DNA from: Alphaproteobacteria bacterium
Lineage (GTDB): Bacteria > Pseudomonadota > Alphaproteobacteria > UBA11136
Assembly (NCBI GenBank): GCA_016776635.1
Contig: JADHSZ010000015.1
Coordinates: 1 to 46,893 of the forward strand
Length of the DNA: 46,893 nucleotides
Direction: 5' to 3'
Shown here: positions 1-6,206 of the stretch, in pieces
Layout: each line of letters starts with the position of its first letter
Position numbering within the stretch: the first letter of the stretch is position 1
The notes under the pieces: model-generated
Seen by the model: the letters and a program-made list of their open reading frames with translations, nothing else
What the model was told of the DNA's origin: nothing
Database searches by the model: none
Translations under genes and position numbers: made by a program

Positions 1-596
1 TGGTGGAGCGCATCAAACAGGCCCGTTACGGCGTTATCGTCTGGTCGGCGGCCGAGATTCCCGGGCCCCACGGCGAACTGACGGTCCAGGCCATCTGTGA
101 GTTCATCAAGGACATCAACAAGACGTCGCGCTTCAGCGGCTTTCCGCTGGGTGGCAGCGATAATGCCCATGGCGCGGCCCAGGTCTGTACCTGGCAGAGC
201 GGCTTTCCCCTGCGCACCAGCTTCGCCACCGGCCGTCCGGTTCACGATTCCTACGCCTATTCTTCCGATCGCCTCCTGGAAAGCGGAGAGGCCGACGCCC
301 TGGTGTGGATTTCGGCCTTTGGCAAGACTCTCAAGCCGCCCAAGGGGTGCTGCGATCTGCCCACCATCGTTCTCGGCGCGCCGGGGATGACCTTCTCCGG
401 CAAATCGGCCAAAACGCCTGCCAAAATTCCCGATGTCTACATTCCGGTGGCGGTTCCCGGCATCGATCATGGCGGCCATTTCGTGCGCACCGATTCCGTG
501 ACCGCCCTGCCCCTGCGCGGCTTGCGCGAGACCGGTCTGGCTTCCACGGCCGACGCCGTCACCGCCATCGAGAGCCACATAAAGGCGGGGCCGTGA
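1..596 (+). CDS. fhcB: Formyltransferase/hydrolase complex subunit B, C-terminal part (5' end outside window)
   Basis: This is the C-terminal ~198 residues of the FhcB subunit of the bacterial Fhc complex, related to formylmethanofuran dehydrogenase subunit B. In methylotrophs Fhc takes the formyl group from formyl-tetrahydromethanopterin and releases formate in the cytoplasm. The frame is open at the left edge, so the start lies upstream. Recognisable stretches are 'GGSDNAHGA' and the C-terminal 'PGIDHGGHFVRTDSV' region typical of these proteins. From family knowledge, bacterial FhcB has lost the molybdopterin redox function of its archaeal relative and is thought to be structural. The stop TGA at 594-596 shares its last base with the fhcA start, indicating translational coupling. 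Assignment rests on the sequence and on the B-A-D-C gene order that follows. Confidence 0.9.
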   Translation, partial: VERIKQARYGVIVWSAAEIPGPHGELTVQAICEFIKDINKTSRFSGFPLGGSDNAHGAAQVCTWQSGFPLRTSFATGRPVHDSYAYSSDRLLESGEADALVWISAFGKTLKPPKGCCDLPTIVLGAPGMTFSGKSAKTPAKIPDVYIPVAVPGIDHGGHFVRTDSVTALPLRGLRETGLASTADAVTAIESHIKAGP

Positions 597-2266
597 TGCT
601 GATCAAACTCACCGGAGGAAAGGTTTTCGACCCGGCCCACAAGATCAACGGCCGCAAACGGGATATTTTCATCCGCGACGGGCGCATCGTGAAACGCCCC
701 CCCGGCGGCGAGAAACCCGACCAGGTCTATGACGTGACGGGCAAGGTGGTGATGGCCGGGGCCATGGACCTGCACAGCCATATCGCCGGCGGCAAGGTCA
801 ATATCGCCCGCATGTTGCTGCCCGAGGAACACCGCCAGTACCAGGCCAAGCGCTCGCGGCTCAAACGCTCGGGTTCCGGCGAGCCCACCATGACCAGTTT
901 TTCCACCGGCTACCGCTATGCCGAGATGGGCTATACGGCGGCCTTCGAGCCCGCCCTGGTGCCCGTCAATGCGCGCCAGGCCCATCTCGAAATGTCCGAT
1001 GTGCCGATCATCGACAAGGGCGCCTACGTGATGCTCGGCAATGACGATTTCTTCCTCCGCATGCTCTCGCGCAAGGCCGACCAGAAAGCCATCACCGATT
1101 ACGTGGCCTGGATGATGGGGGCGACCCAGGCGCTGGGCGTCAAGGTGGTGAATCCCGGCGGCATCAGCGCCTTCAAATTCAACGACCGCATGCTCGACCT
1201 CGACGAGACCGATTCCCATTACGGATTGACGCCGCGCAAGGTGTTGAAATCGCTGACCCGCGCCTTGACCGATCTCGGCGTGCCCCACCCCTTGCATGTG
1301 CATGGTTGCAATCTCGGGGTTCCGGGCAATGTGGAGACCACGCTCAAGACCATGGCCGGGGCCGGGGGGCTGCCTATGCATCTCACCCATATCCAGTTCC
1401 ACACCTATGGCACCGAGGGCGACAGAGGCTTTTCTTCGGGTGCGGCGCGCATCGCCGAGGCCATCAACAAACAAAAGAACATCACCGTGGACGTGGGCCA
1501 GATCATGTTCGGCCAGACCGTCACGGCGTCGGGCGACACCATGACCCAGCACAGCAACGTCGATCTCGCCTCTCCCCATAAATGGGTGTGCATGGATATC
1601 GACTGCCAGGCGGGATGCGGCGTGGTTCCCTTCCGCTATCGTGACCGCAATTTCGTCAACGCCCTGCAATGGGCCATCGGGCTCGAGATTTTCCTTCTGG
1701 TGAACGACCCCTGGCGCATTTTCCTCACCACCGACCACCCCAACGGCGCGCCGTTTACCAGCTATCCCCATTTGATCCGCCTGTTGATGGACCGCAGCTT
1801 CCGCAATTCCATGCTCGACACCGTCAACAAGCATGCGGGCGACGTTTCAACGTTACGCTCCATCAAGCGCGAATACAGCCTCTACGACATCGCCATCATG
1901 ACCCGCGCCGCGCCGGCCCGTATCCTGGGCCTTAAAAACCGTGGCCATCTGGGCGCGGGTGCGGCCGCCGACATCACCGTCTATACCCCCCACGCCAACA
2001 AGGAGCGCATGTTCGAAAAACCCGATTACGTATTCAAGGATGGTAATCTGGTGGCGCGCAATGGCAAGGTGGTGAACGTCACCTGGGGAGCCACCCATGT
2101 GGTGCGTCCCGAATACCACTCCGGCATCGAAAAAAGCCTTAAATCCTATTTCAGTGATTTCCAGGGAATGCAGATGGGGAATTTCGTGATCCGCGAGTCC
2201 GATTTTCCCGACGACGGACGCTTCCGCGTCGAGACCCATAAATGCGGGAAAGGCAGGCGGGCATGA
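596..2266 (+). CDS. fhcA: Formyltransferase/hydrolase complex subunit A (amidohydrolase-fold formylmethanofuran hydrolase)
   Basis: A 556-residue amidohydrolase-superfamily protein, homologous to formylmethanofuran dehydrogenase subunit A. It hydrolyses formyl-methylofuran to formate in C1 oxidation. The N-terminal metal-binding HxH is visible at H60/H62 ('DLHSHIAGGK'), followed by 'HVHGCNLGVPGN' and 'THIQFHTYG', conserved histidine-rich segments of the family. The C-terminal 'AADITVYTP' is the usual amidohydrolase closing beta-sandwich motif. The ATG at 596 was chosen because it overlaps the fhcB stop and gives the expected 'MLIKLTGGKVFDP' N-terminus. An in-frame upstream extension from 305 exists but lies inside fhcB. 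The stop overlaps the fhcD start by four bases (ATGA). Confidence 0.93.
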   Translation: MLIKLTGGKVFDPAHKINGRKRDIFIRDGRIVKRPPGGEKPDQVYDVTGKVVMAGAMDLHSHIAGGKVNIARMLLPEEHRQYQAKRSRLKRSGSGEPTMTSFSTGYRYAEMGYTAAFEPALVPVNARQAHLEMSDVPIIDKGAYVMLGNDDFFLRMLSRKADQKAITDYVAWMMGATQALGVKVVNPGGISAFKFNDRMLDLDETDSHYGLTPRKVLKSLTRALTDLGVPHPLHVHGCNLGVPGNVETTLKTMAGAGGLPMHLTHIQFHTYGTEGDRGFSSGAARIAEAINKQKNITVDVGQIMFGQTVTASGDTMTQHSNVDLASPHKWVCMDIDCQAGCGVVPFRYRDRNFVNALQWAIGLEIFLLVNDPWRIFLTTDHPNGAPFTSYPHLIRLLMDRSFRNSMLDTVNKHAGDVSTLRSIKREYSLYDIAIMTRAAPARILGLKNRGHLGAGAAADITVYTPHANKERMFEKPDYVFKDGNLVARNGKVVNVTWGATHVVRPEYHSGIEKSLKSYFSDFQGMQMGNFVIRESDFPDDGRFRVETHKCGKGRRA

Positions 2267-3159
2267 TCATCAACGGCGTTAAAATCGACGACACCTTCGC
2301 CGAGGCCTTTCCCATGGTGGCGACCCGGCTCATCATCACCGCCGACACCGAGCGCTGGGCCTTCACCGCCGCCAACAGCATGATCGGTTTTTCCACCTCG
2401 GTCATCGCCTGCGGTGTGGAGACCGGAATCGAGAAAAAGCTCAAGCCCAGCGAGACCCCCGACGGGCGTCCCGGCATGTCGGTGCTGTTGTTCGCCATGA
2501 ACAGCAAGGAACTGGCCAAACAGATCGTGACCCGCACCGGGCAAAGCGTCATGACCTCGCCCACCTCGGCCTGTTACGCCGGCATCCGCGAGGGCAAGAA
2601 GATCAAGATGGGGGCGGCGTTGCGTTATTTCGGCGACGGCTTCCAGAGGTCGAAACTGCTGGGGAAAATCCGCTACTGGCGCATTCCCATCATGGATGGC
2701 GAGTTCCTGGTGGAAGACTTCACCTACGAGGTGCCGGGCATCGGCGGTGGTAATTTCCTGATCCTCGCCGAATCCCGCGGCCAGGCCTTGAGCGCAGCCG
2801 AACGGGCGATCACCGCCATGAACCGGGTGGAAAACGTGGTCATGCCCTTTCCCGGCGGCGTTGTCGGGTCGGGCTCCAAGCTGGGCTCAAAATATCCCAA
2901 GCTCTCGGCCTCCACCAACGACGCCTTCTGTCCCACCCTCAAAGGGCTAACCAAGACCGAGCTCCCGCCTGAGGTGGAATCGGTGATGGAAATCGTCATC
3001 GACGGGCTCGCCGAAAAGGACATCGCCCGCGCCATGCGCGCGGGTGTGCGCGCCGTATGCACTCTGGGCCGCAAGAACGGCATCGTCCGCATCAGCGCCG
3101 GCCATTACGGCGGCAAGCTGGGGCCCTATCACTTTCATCTGCACAAGGTACTTAAATGA
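2263..3159 (+). CDS. fhcD: Formylmethanofuran--tetrahydromethanopterin formyltransferase (Fhc subunit D)
   Basis: A 298-residue Ftr-family formyltransferase. In bacteria it transfers the formyl group between tetrahydromethanopterin and the methylofuran carried by the Fhc complex. Conserved segments include 'MIINGVKIDDTFAEAFPM' at the N-terminus, 'TSPTSACYAG', 'GDGFQ', 'EVPGIGGGNFLI' and the C-terminal 'GKLGPYHFHL'. The start at 2263 gives the standard Ftr N-terminus and makes an ATGA overlap with fhcA. A start 21 bases earlier (2242) is open but would add seven residues not typical of the family. Its own stop overlaps fhcC by ATGA. This gene is the strongest marker that the organism uses tetrahydromethanopterin-linked formaldehyde oxidation. 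Confidence 0.95.
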   Translation: MIINGVKIDDTFAEAFPMVATRLIITADTERWAFTAANSMIGFSTSVIACGVETGIEKKLKPSETPDGRPGMSVLLFAMNSKELAKQIVTRTGQSVMTSPTSACYAGIREGKKIKMGAALRYFGDGFQRSKLLGKIRYWRIPIMDGEFLVEDFTYEVPGIGGGNFLILAESRGQALSAAERAITAMNRVENVVMPFPGGVVGSGSKLGSKYPKLSASTNDAFCPTLKGLTKTELPPEVESVMEIVIDGLAEKDIARAMRAGVRAVCTLGRKNGIVRISAGHYGGKLGPYHFHLHKVLK

Positions 3160-3974
3160 GCGGTTTCGCCATCATCCTCAAGGACGCGCCGCGCCAGCGC
3201 GTGGACCTCGCCCCGCTCACCGAACGCATCTGCACGGCTAAAAAGGCCGCCGAGATCGAAAAACTCCCGGTTTTCGTGGGCAACCGCAAATGCGTCTTGG
3301 GCGACCTGTTCGTGGTCTACGGCAAGCCCGGTGAGCGGCTCGTTCTCGATAATATCTGTGACAAAATCGACGGTATCGGCTCACGCTGGAGCGAGGGCAT
3401 GCTCGAGGTCTATGGCGATGCCGGGGACCGTCTCGGCCACGGTATGACCGGCGGCGACATCATCGTCCACGGCAATGTCGGCAACTTCGCCGCCAGCGGC
3501 ATGCGCGACGGGGAAATCCTCATCGAGGGCAATGCCGGAGATTTCCTGGGCGCGCCCATCCCCGGTGAGCGCATCGGCATGAACGGCGGCGTGGTCCGGG
3601 TCGAAGGCGACGCCGGGGCGCGCACCGGCGACCGGCTGCGGCGCGGGCTGATATTGATCGAGGGCGATGTGGGAGAGCTCTGCGGCTCGCGCATGATCGC
3701 CGGTTCCATCGCGGTCATGGGGGATATGGGGCCGCGGCTGGGATACGCCATGCGGCGCGGGGCTCTCTTCATGATGCGGCCGCCCACGCGCTTCCCCGAA
3801 ACCTTCAACGACAGCGGCACCCACACGCTGCCCTTCCATCACCTCTTCCTCGCCCATTTGAAACGCCAGGGCGGAGCCTTTTCGGTGCTCAACCCGTCCG
3901 ATAACCGGCTGCGCAAATATGTGGGCGATATTTCGGTCCAGGGCAGCGGCGCGCTTCTTTTTCACGACAGCTAA
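3156..3974 (+). CDS. fhcC: Formyltransferase/hydrolase complex subunit C
   Basis: A 272-residue homologue of formylmethanofuran dehydrogenase subunit C, a right-handed beta-helix also found at the C-terminus of glutamate synthase. The helix shows as about six imperfect turns between residues ~80 and ~205, each with a 'GxxGxxxGxxMxxGxIxVxG'-like pattern (for example 'GHGMTGGDIIVHGNVG'). It is the last gene of the overlapping fhcB-A-D-C unit. Its TAA stop at 3972-3974 directly abuts a copy of the stem-loop repeat (3975-3994), and a hairpin terminator follows at 4019-4054. FhcC is a structural subunit with no catalytic residues of its own. Confidence 0.92.
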   Translation: MSGFAIILKDAPRQRVDLAPLTERICTAKKAAEIEKLPVFVGNRKCVLGDLFVVYGKPGERLVLDNICDKIDGIGSRWSEGMLEVYGDAGDRLGHGMTGGDIIVHGNVGNFAASGMRDGEILIEGNAGDFLGAPIPGERIGMNGGVVRVEGDAGARTGDRLRRGLILIEGDVGELCGSRMIAGSIAVMGDMGPRLGYAMRRGALFMMRPPTRFPETFNDSGTHTLPFHHLFLAHLKRQGGAFSVLNPSDNRLRKYVGDISVQGSGALLFHDS

Positions 3975-3994
3975 GGGCCAGAGTACGTCGGCCC
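3975..3994 (+). repeat. Intergenic stem-loop repeat, copy 1
   Basis: The sequence is GGGCCAGAGTACGTCGGCCC, a 5-bp stem GGGCC/GGCCC around a 10-base loop. It begins at the first base after the fhcC stop. It is followed by a tail, TCAACAAAAAGCCCC, which recurs after the copies at 4705 and 21774, so the mobile or duplicated unit is longer than the hairpin itself. Confidence 0.85.
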
Positions 3995-4018
3995 TCAACA
4001 AAAAGCCCCTGCAAAATA

Positions 4019-4054
4019 AAAACCCCGCCGGCTAAAAACCAGCGGGGGTTTTTT
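4019..4054. terminator. Bidirectional Rho-independent terminator between fhcC and the small-peptide genes
   Basis: The A-rich left flank, then CCCCGCCGG, a CTAAAAA loop, CCAGCGGGG and a run of six T form a hairpin (one mismatch) with T-runs on both strands. It lies between the convergent fhcC and peptide 1 genes and can stop transcription from either side. Confidence 0.8.
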
Positions 4055-4074
4055 GCATCTACTTCCCCGTTCGC

Positions 4075-4227
4075 CTAGTCAGCCGGCGAGAAGCAGGCGT
4101 GGCAGCCGCCCACAGTGGCGGGAGGGACGGGACAAGCCTGCGCCATCCCGGTGGCCCTGTCTAAAGCCTCGTCGCAAAGCTCGGCGATGTCTTCGCTCTT
4201 GGATTTCTTAATATCTGTCTTGGTCAT
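4075..4227 (-). CDS. Small Cys-containing peptide 1, RiPP-precursor-like
   Basis: A 50-residue peptide not recognised as a named family. The N-terminal half contains KTDIKKSKSED (residues 3-13) and ELCDEALDR (16-24), shared with three other small genes in this locus. The C-terminal half after ATG (25-27) is 'MAQACPVPPATVGG CHACFSPAD', with Cys32, Cys42 and Cys45. The shared leader and divergent Cys-rich tail are what is seen in RiPP precursors. The leader resembles 'LSDEELD..GG'-type leaders in general style only, which is inference. An AAAGGA ribosome-binding site lies about eight bases before the ATG. It is the last gene of a minus-strand trio (peptides 3-2-1), followed by a terminator. No peptidase or transporter gene is adjacent. 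Confidence 0.75.
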   Translation of the reverse strand: MTKTDIKKSKSEDIAELCDEALDRATGMAQACPVPPATVGGCHACFSPAD

Positions 4228-4253
4228 GGTTTTTTCCTTTATGGATTTCCCGG

Positions 4254-4418
4254 CTATTCGGTCGGGGAACTGGAAAGCGCGCAGCTGAAACAGGAGGGGC
4301 TGCAGCCGGCGCTGGCGTTACAGGCCTGCGCTATCCCGCCATCGGCACGGTCCAAAGCCTCATCGCAAAGTTCCTTGATGTCGGCACTTTCGGATTTTTT
4401 GATATCGGTCTTGGGCAT
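4254..4418 (-). CDS. Small Cys-rich peptide 2, RiPP-precursor-like
   Basis: A 54-residue homologue of peptide 1. The leader has KTDIKKSES (3-11) and ELCDEALDRADGG (16-28). The DGG at 26-28 looks like a double-glycine-type cleavage site. The tail 'IAQACNASAGCSPSCFSCALSSSPTE' (29-54) holds four cysteines: 33, 39, 43 and 46. The end 'PSCFSC..LS.SPT' is nearly the same as in peptide 3 and recalls 'CHACFSPAD' of peptide 1, so a C-x-x-C pair near the C-terminus is a family feature. AAAGGAG lies eight bases before the ATG. It sits 26 bases upstream of peptide 1 in the same direction. Confidence 0.78.
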   Translation of the reverse strand: MPKTDIKKSESADIKELCDEALDRADGGIAQACNASAGCSPSCFSCALSSSPTE

Positions 4419-4450
4419 GGGTTTCTCCTTTCATTCCTTCCTTCACCCGC

Positions 4451-4624
4451 CTAGTCGGTCGGGGAAGCAGAGAGGACGCAGCTGTAACAGGAGGGGCCGC
4501 AGTTGCAGCCGCCACAGATTTCTATTCTCACGCAGAGCATTCCGCCCCCGGTGCGGTCCAGGGCCTCATCGCTGAGTTCGCGAACGTCGTCGCTCTGCGG
4601 GTTTTTGATATCTGTCTTGGGCAT
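4451..4624 (-). CDS. Small Cys-rich peptide 3, RiPP-precursor-like
   Basis: A 57-residue homologue, the most Cys-rich member. The leader has KTDIKNPQSDD (3-13) and ELSDEALDRTGGG (16-28), with a triple Gly at the junction. The tail has cysteines at 31, 37, 40, 42, 46 and 49 ('ICGGCNCGPSCYSC') and ends in 'LSASPTD'. A strong GGGAGG site lies just upstream of the ATG. It is the first gene of the 3-2-1 trio and is preceded by an upstream block (4652-4699) also found in front of peptide 4. Alternatives considered are a metal-binding peptide or a small metallothionein. The conserved leader argues for a processed precursor. Confidence 0.78.
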   Translation of the reverse strand: MPKTDIKNPQSDDVRELSDEALDRTGGGMLCVRIEICGGCNCGPSCYSCVLSASPTD

Positions 4625-4651
4625 GGGTTCCTCCCAAAAAAAGTCACTCAG

Positions 4652-4699
4652 ACTATAACCGCACTCATCCTAAGGGGAATCATTCTCGCCAGGCAAGGG
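4652..4699 (-). promoter_or_regulatory. Shared upstream block of peptides 3-2-1
   Basis: On the minus strand this reads CCCTTGCC.GGCGA, then a CCTTA.G core, then GAGTGCGGTTATAGT. It is clearly homologous to the block at 5829-5880 in front of peptide 4. The TATAGT is a plausible -10 element, and an ATTCCC 17 bases before it is a weak -35 candidate. The promoter call is inference; the similarity between the two blocks is seen directly. Confidence 0.55.
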
Positions 4700-4704
4700 A
4701 GCAT

Positions 4705-4726
4705 AGGCCCAGGGTACGTCGGGCCT
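4705..4726 (+). repeat. Intergenic stem-loop repeat, copy 2 (altered stem)
   Basis: The stem is AGGCCC/GGGCCT around the loop AGGGTACGTC. Relative to copy 1 both arms have changed in a matched way, so pairing is kept. It carries the same downstream tail as copy 1 (TCAATAAAAAGCCCC) and lies at the 3' end of the methyltransferase gene. Confidence 0.85.
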
Positions 4727-4746
4727 CAATAAAAAGCCCCTGGCGC

Positions 4747-5622
4747 TTAGCCCGGATTGGTGGCCGAAATCACCCATGAAGACGAATCCATGACGATGCC
4801 GTCGGCTTCCTTCTTCTCGGCGTCGATGGCCTTGGCCAGGGCGGCCTCGATCTCTGCGCGCTTGGCCTCGGCTTCCTCGCCGGCTTCGCGGAACACCTCG
4901 CCGGCCGGGCCCAGCGCCAGTTGGAAATCGATGGCGTCCTGAACGGTCCTGCCCACCAGCACCAGCGCATCCACCCGCTCGAACTCAATATTCTCATAGC
5001 CCGCCGACTTCATCATGCCCGTCACCATCTCCTGGTTGGCCATGGAAAAGGGGCCGGGGCCACAGCTGCGCCCGTCTTCGCCCGGCGGCGGCAGGAATTC
5101 CAGCGCCACCTCCTCGGCCATGCTCAGCCAGGGGTTGTCGTCGCGCGTGCGCCAGACGATATGGGTCATGGTGGCGCCGGGTTTCATGGACATGCGCATA
5201 TTGCGCATGGCGGCCACGGGATTGGCGAAGAACATGGTGCCAAAGCGTGAAAAGACGAAATCATATTCCGGCTTAAAATCCATGTTGATGACGTCGCCAT
5301 TGGCGAAGCTCACATTGTCCAGGCCTTCGGCGGCGGCTTCCTTGATGCCGTATTCCATGAAGGCGTCGCAACAGTCTATGCCCAATACCCGGCCCGATGG
5401 TTCCACCAGACGCGCCAGCTTGATGGCCGTATCGCCAAAGCCACAGCCGATATCGAGAACATGATCGCCTTCCTTGACCCGCAATGTGGGGAAGATGGCC
5501 TCGCTGTGGTGGGTCAGGCCCTCCACCAGCACATGTTTGAAGGCAATGAACTTGGGAACCAGAATCTCGTTCCAGAAGTCGACAAATTCCGTATCGCCGC
5601 TTGCATCGTCGAGCGCGGTCAT
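4747..5622 (-). CDS. Class I SAM-dependent methyltransferase in the small-peptide locus
   Basis: A 291-residue methyltransferase of the UbiE/Methyltransf_11 type. Motif I is VLDIGCGFGDTA at residues 55-66. The post-I acidic residue is in 'RVLGIDCCDA', 'ANGDVINMDF' follows, and 'DFVFSRFGTMFFANP' is the motif II region. A charged helical segment with 'EEAEAKRAEIEAALAKAIDAEKK'-type composition lies near the C-terminus (given only in part). The substrate cannot be read from sequence. The gene lies between peptide 4 (62 bases upstream, same strand) and peptides 3-2-1, so a role in modifying those peptides is suggested by position only. A GGGAGTGAGG site precedes the ATG. It may equally be a housekeeping small-molecule methyltransferase. 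Confidence 0.85.
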   Translation of the reverse strand: MTALDDASGDTEFVDFWNEILVPKFIAFKHVLVEGLTHHSEAIFPTLRVKEGDHVLDIGCGFGDTAIKLARLVEPSGRVLGIDCCDAFMEYGIKEAAAEGLDNVSFANGDVINMDFKPEYDFVFSRFGTMFFANPVAAMRNMRMSMKPGATMTHIVWRTRDDNPWLSMAEEVALEFLPPPGEDGRSCGPGPFSMANQEMVTGMMKSAGYENIEFERVDALVLVGRTVQDAIDFQLALGPAGEVFREAGEEAEAKRAEIEAALAKAIDAEKKEADGIVMDSSSWVISATNPG

Positions 5623-5658
5623 TCCTCACTCCCCCCTGTCGTCAGGTTTCCCGTCCGG

Positions 5659-5675
5659 TTATTCAGCCGGAGAAA
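5659..5675 (-). pseudogene. Possible remnant of a lost peptide C-terminus after peptide 4
   Basis: Just beyond the peptide 4 stop the minus strand reads TTTCTCCGGCTGAATAA. This matches the last codons of peptide 1 (TTCTCGCCGGCTGACTAG) apart from a two-base gap, one leading base and two substitutions. It is out of frame with peptide 4. The simplest reading is that peptide 4 once ended like peptide 1 and was cut short by a frameshift. The match is short, so chance is not excluded. Confidence 0.35.
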
Positions 5676-5684
5676 TGGAAAAAA

Positions 5685-5807
5685 TTACCAGTTGCTCGAC
5701 GTGGTCCATTTACAGAATTCGGCCTCCGCCGCCGCCCGGTCCAGGGCTTCATCGGAGAGCTCGGCCAGGTCTTCGCTTTTGATCTTTTTCATATCGGTCT
5801 TGGGCAT
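5685..5807 (-). CDS. Small peptide 4, leader-only or degenerate member of the family
   Basis: A 40-residue peptide with the full conserved leader (KTDMKKIKSED at 3-13, ELSDEALDR at 16-24). Its tail, AAAEAEFCKWTTSSNW, is short, has one Cys and lacks the Gly junction. GGGGAG precedes the ATG at the same spacing as in the other members, and the upstream block at 5829-5880 is shared with peptide 3. It is the first gene of a unit that continues into the methyltransferase. It may be a distinct precursor, or a truncated one given the remnant at 5659-5675. As a leader-only peptide it could also act as a partner or regulator; that is speculation. Confidence 0.7.
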   Translation of the reverse strand: MPKTDMKKIKSEDLAELSDEALDRAAAEAEFCKWTTSSNW

Positions 5808-5828
5808 GGGTTCTCCCCAAAGATGGAA

Positions 5829-5880
5829 TTAATACTAAACCGCACCCACCTTAAGGGAATTCGCCTTCGCCGGGCAAGGG
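5829..5880 (-). promoter_or_regulatory. Shared upstream block of peptide 4-methyltransferase
   Basis: Homologous to 4652-4699. On the minus strand it has CCCTTGCCCGGCGA, the palindrome CCTTAAGG, then GTGCGGTTTAGTAT close to the start codon. TAGTAT is a -10 candidate, 17 bases after ATTCCC. Conservation in front of two units suggests common control. Confidence 0.55.
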
Positions 5881-5893
5881 AAGGGGGGAATTT

Positions 5894-5948
5894 CCACGGA
5901 AACCCCACGGAAACCCCACAAAAAACCCACAGAAACCCCACAGAAACC
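5894..5948. repeat. Five 11-bp tandem repeats upstream of peptide 4
   Basis: Exact 11-base period: CCACGGAAACC twice, CCACAAAAAAC once, CCACAGAAACC twice, then a partial unit. The period is close to one helical turn, and the array ends about 14 bases from the upstream block of peptide 4. The gap 5808-6206 otherwise shows no gene. Confidence 0.85.
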
Positions 5949-6206
5949 CCACGCCCGTCGAATCCCGCCTAAGCCACGAGAGACGCGGACAGCGAATCCA
6001 AAAATCGGCTTAACATCTTCCCCCCATCCCCTCGATTCGCGTCAACATAGACCCCATGTCAGAATAAGCCCCAAATAGGTTCCAAAACAGATCCCGGACC
6101 ATGAACCGGCCCGCCCGCCACCGTCTGGCAATGCCCGCGTCCTCCGCGTCCCCCGGCGCCTCCCCCTCGCCCCCGGCGGGTGTGTTAACCAGGAAGGAAA
6201 CCCGTC

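Noticed and set aside
467..1834. 455-residue open frame on the minus strand
   Set aside because: Antisense to fhcA, with shadow composition and no recognisable motif.
4375..4575. 66-residue Arg-rich plus-strand frame in the peptide locus
   Set aside because: Antisense to peptides 2 and 3, whose homology and ribosome-binding sites support the minus strand.
4075..4624. Peptides as metallothioneins or a toxin-antitoxin module
   Set aside because: Cysteines are few in peptides 1 and 4 and lie only in the tail, and the strongest conservation is in the leader half. There is no partner antitoxin-like gene.
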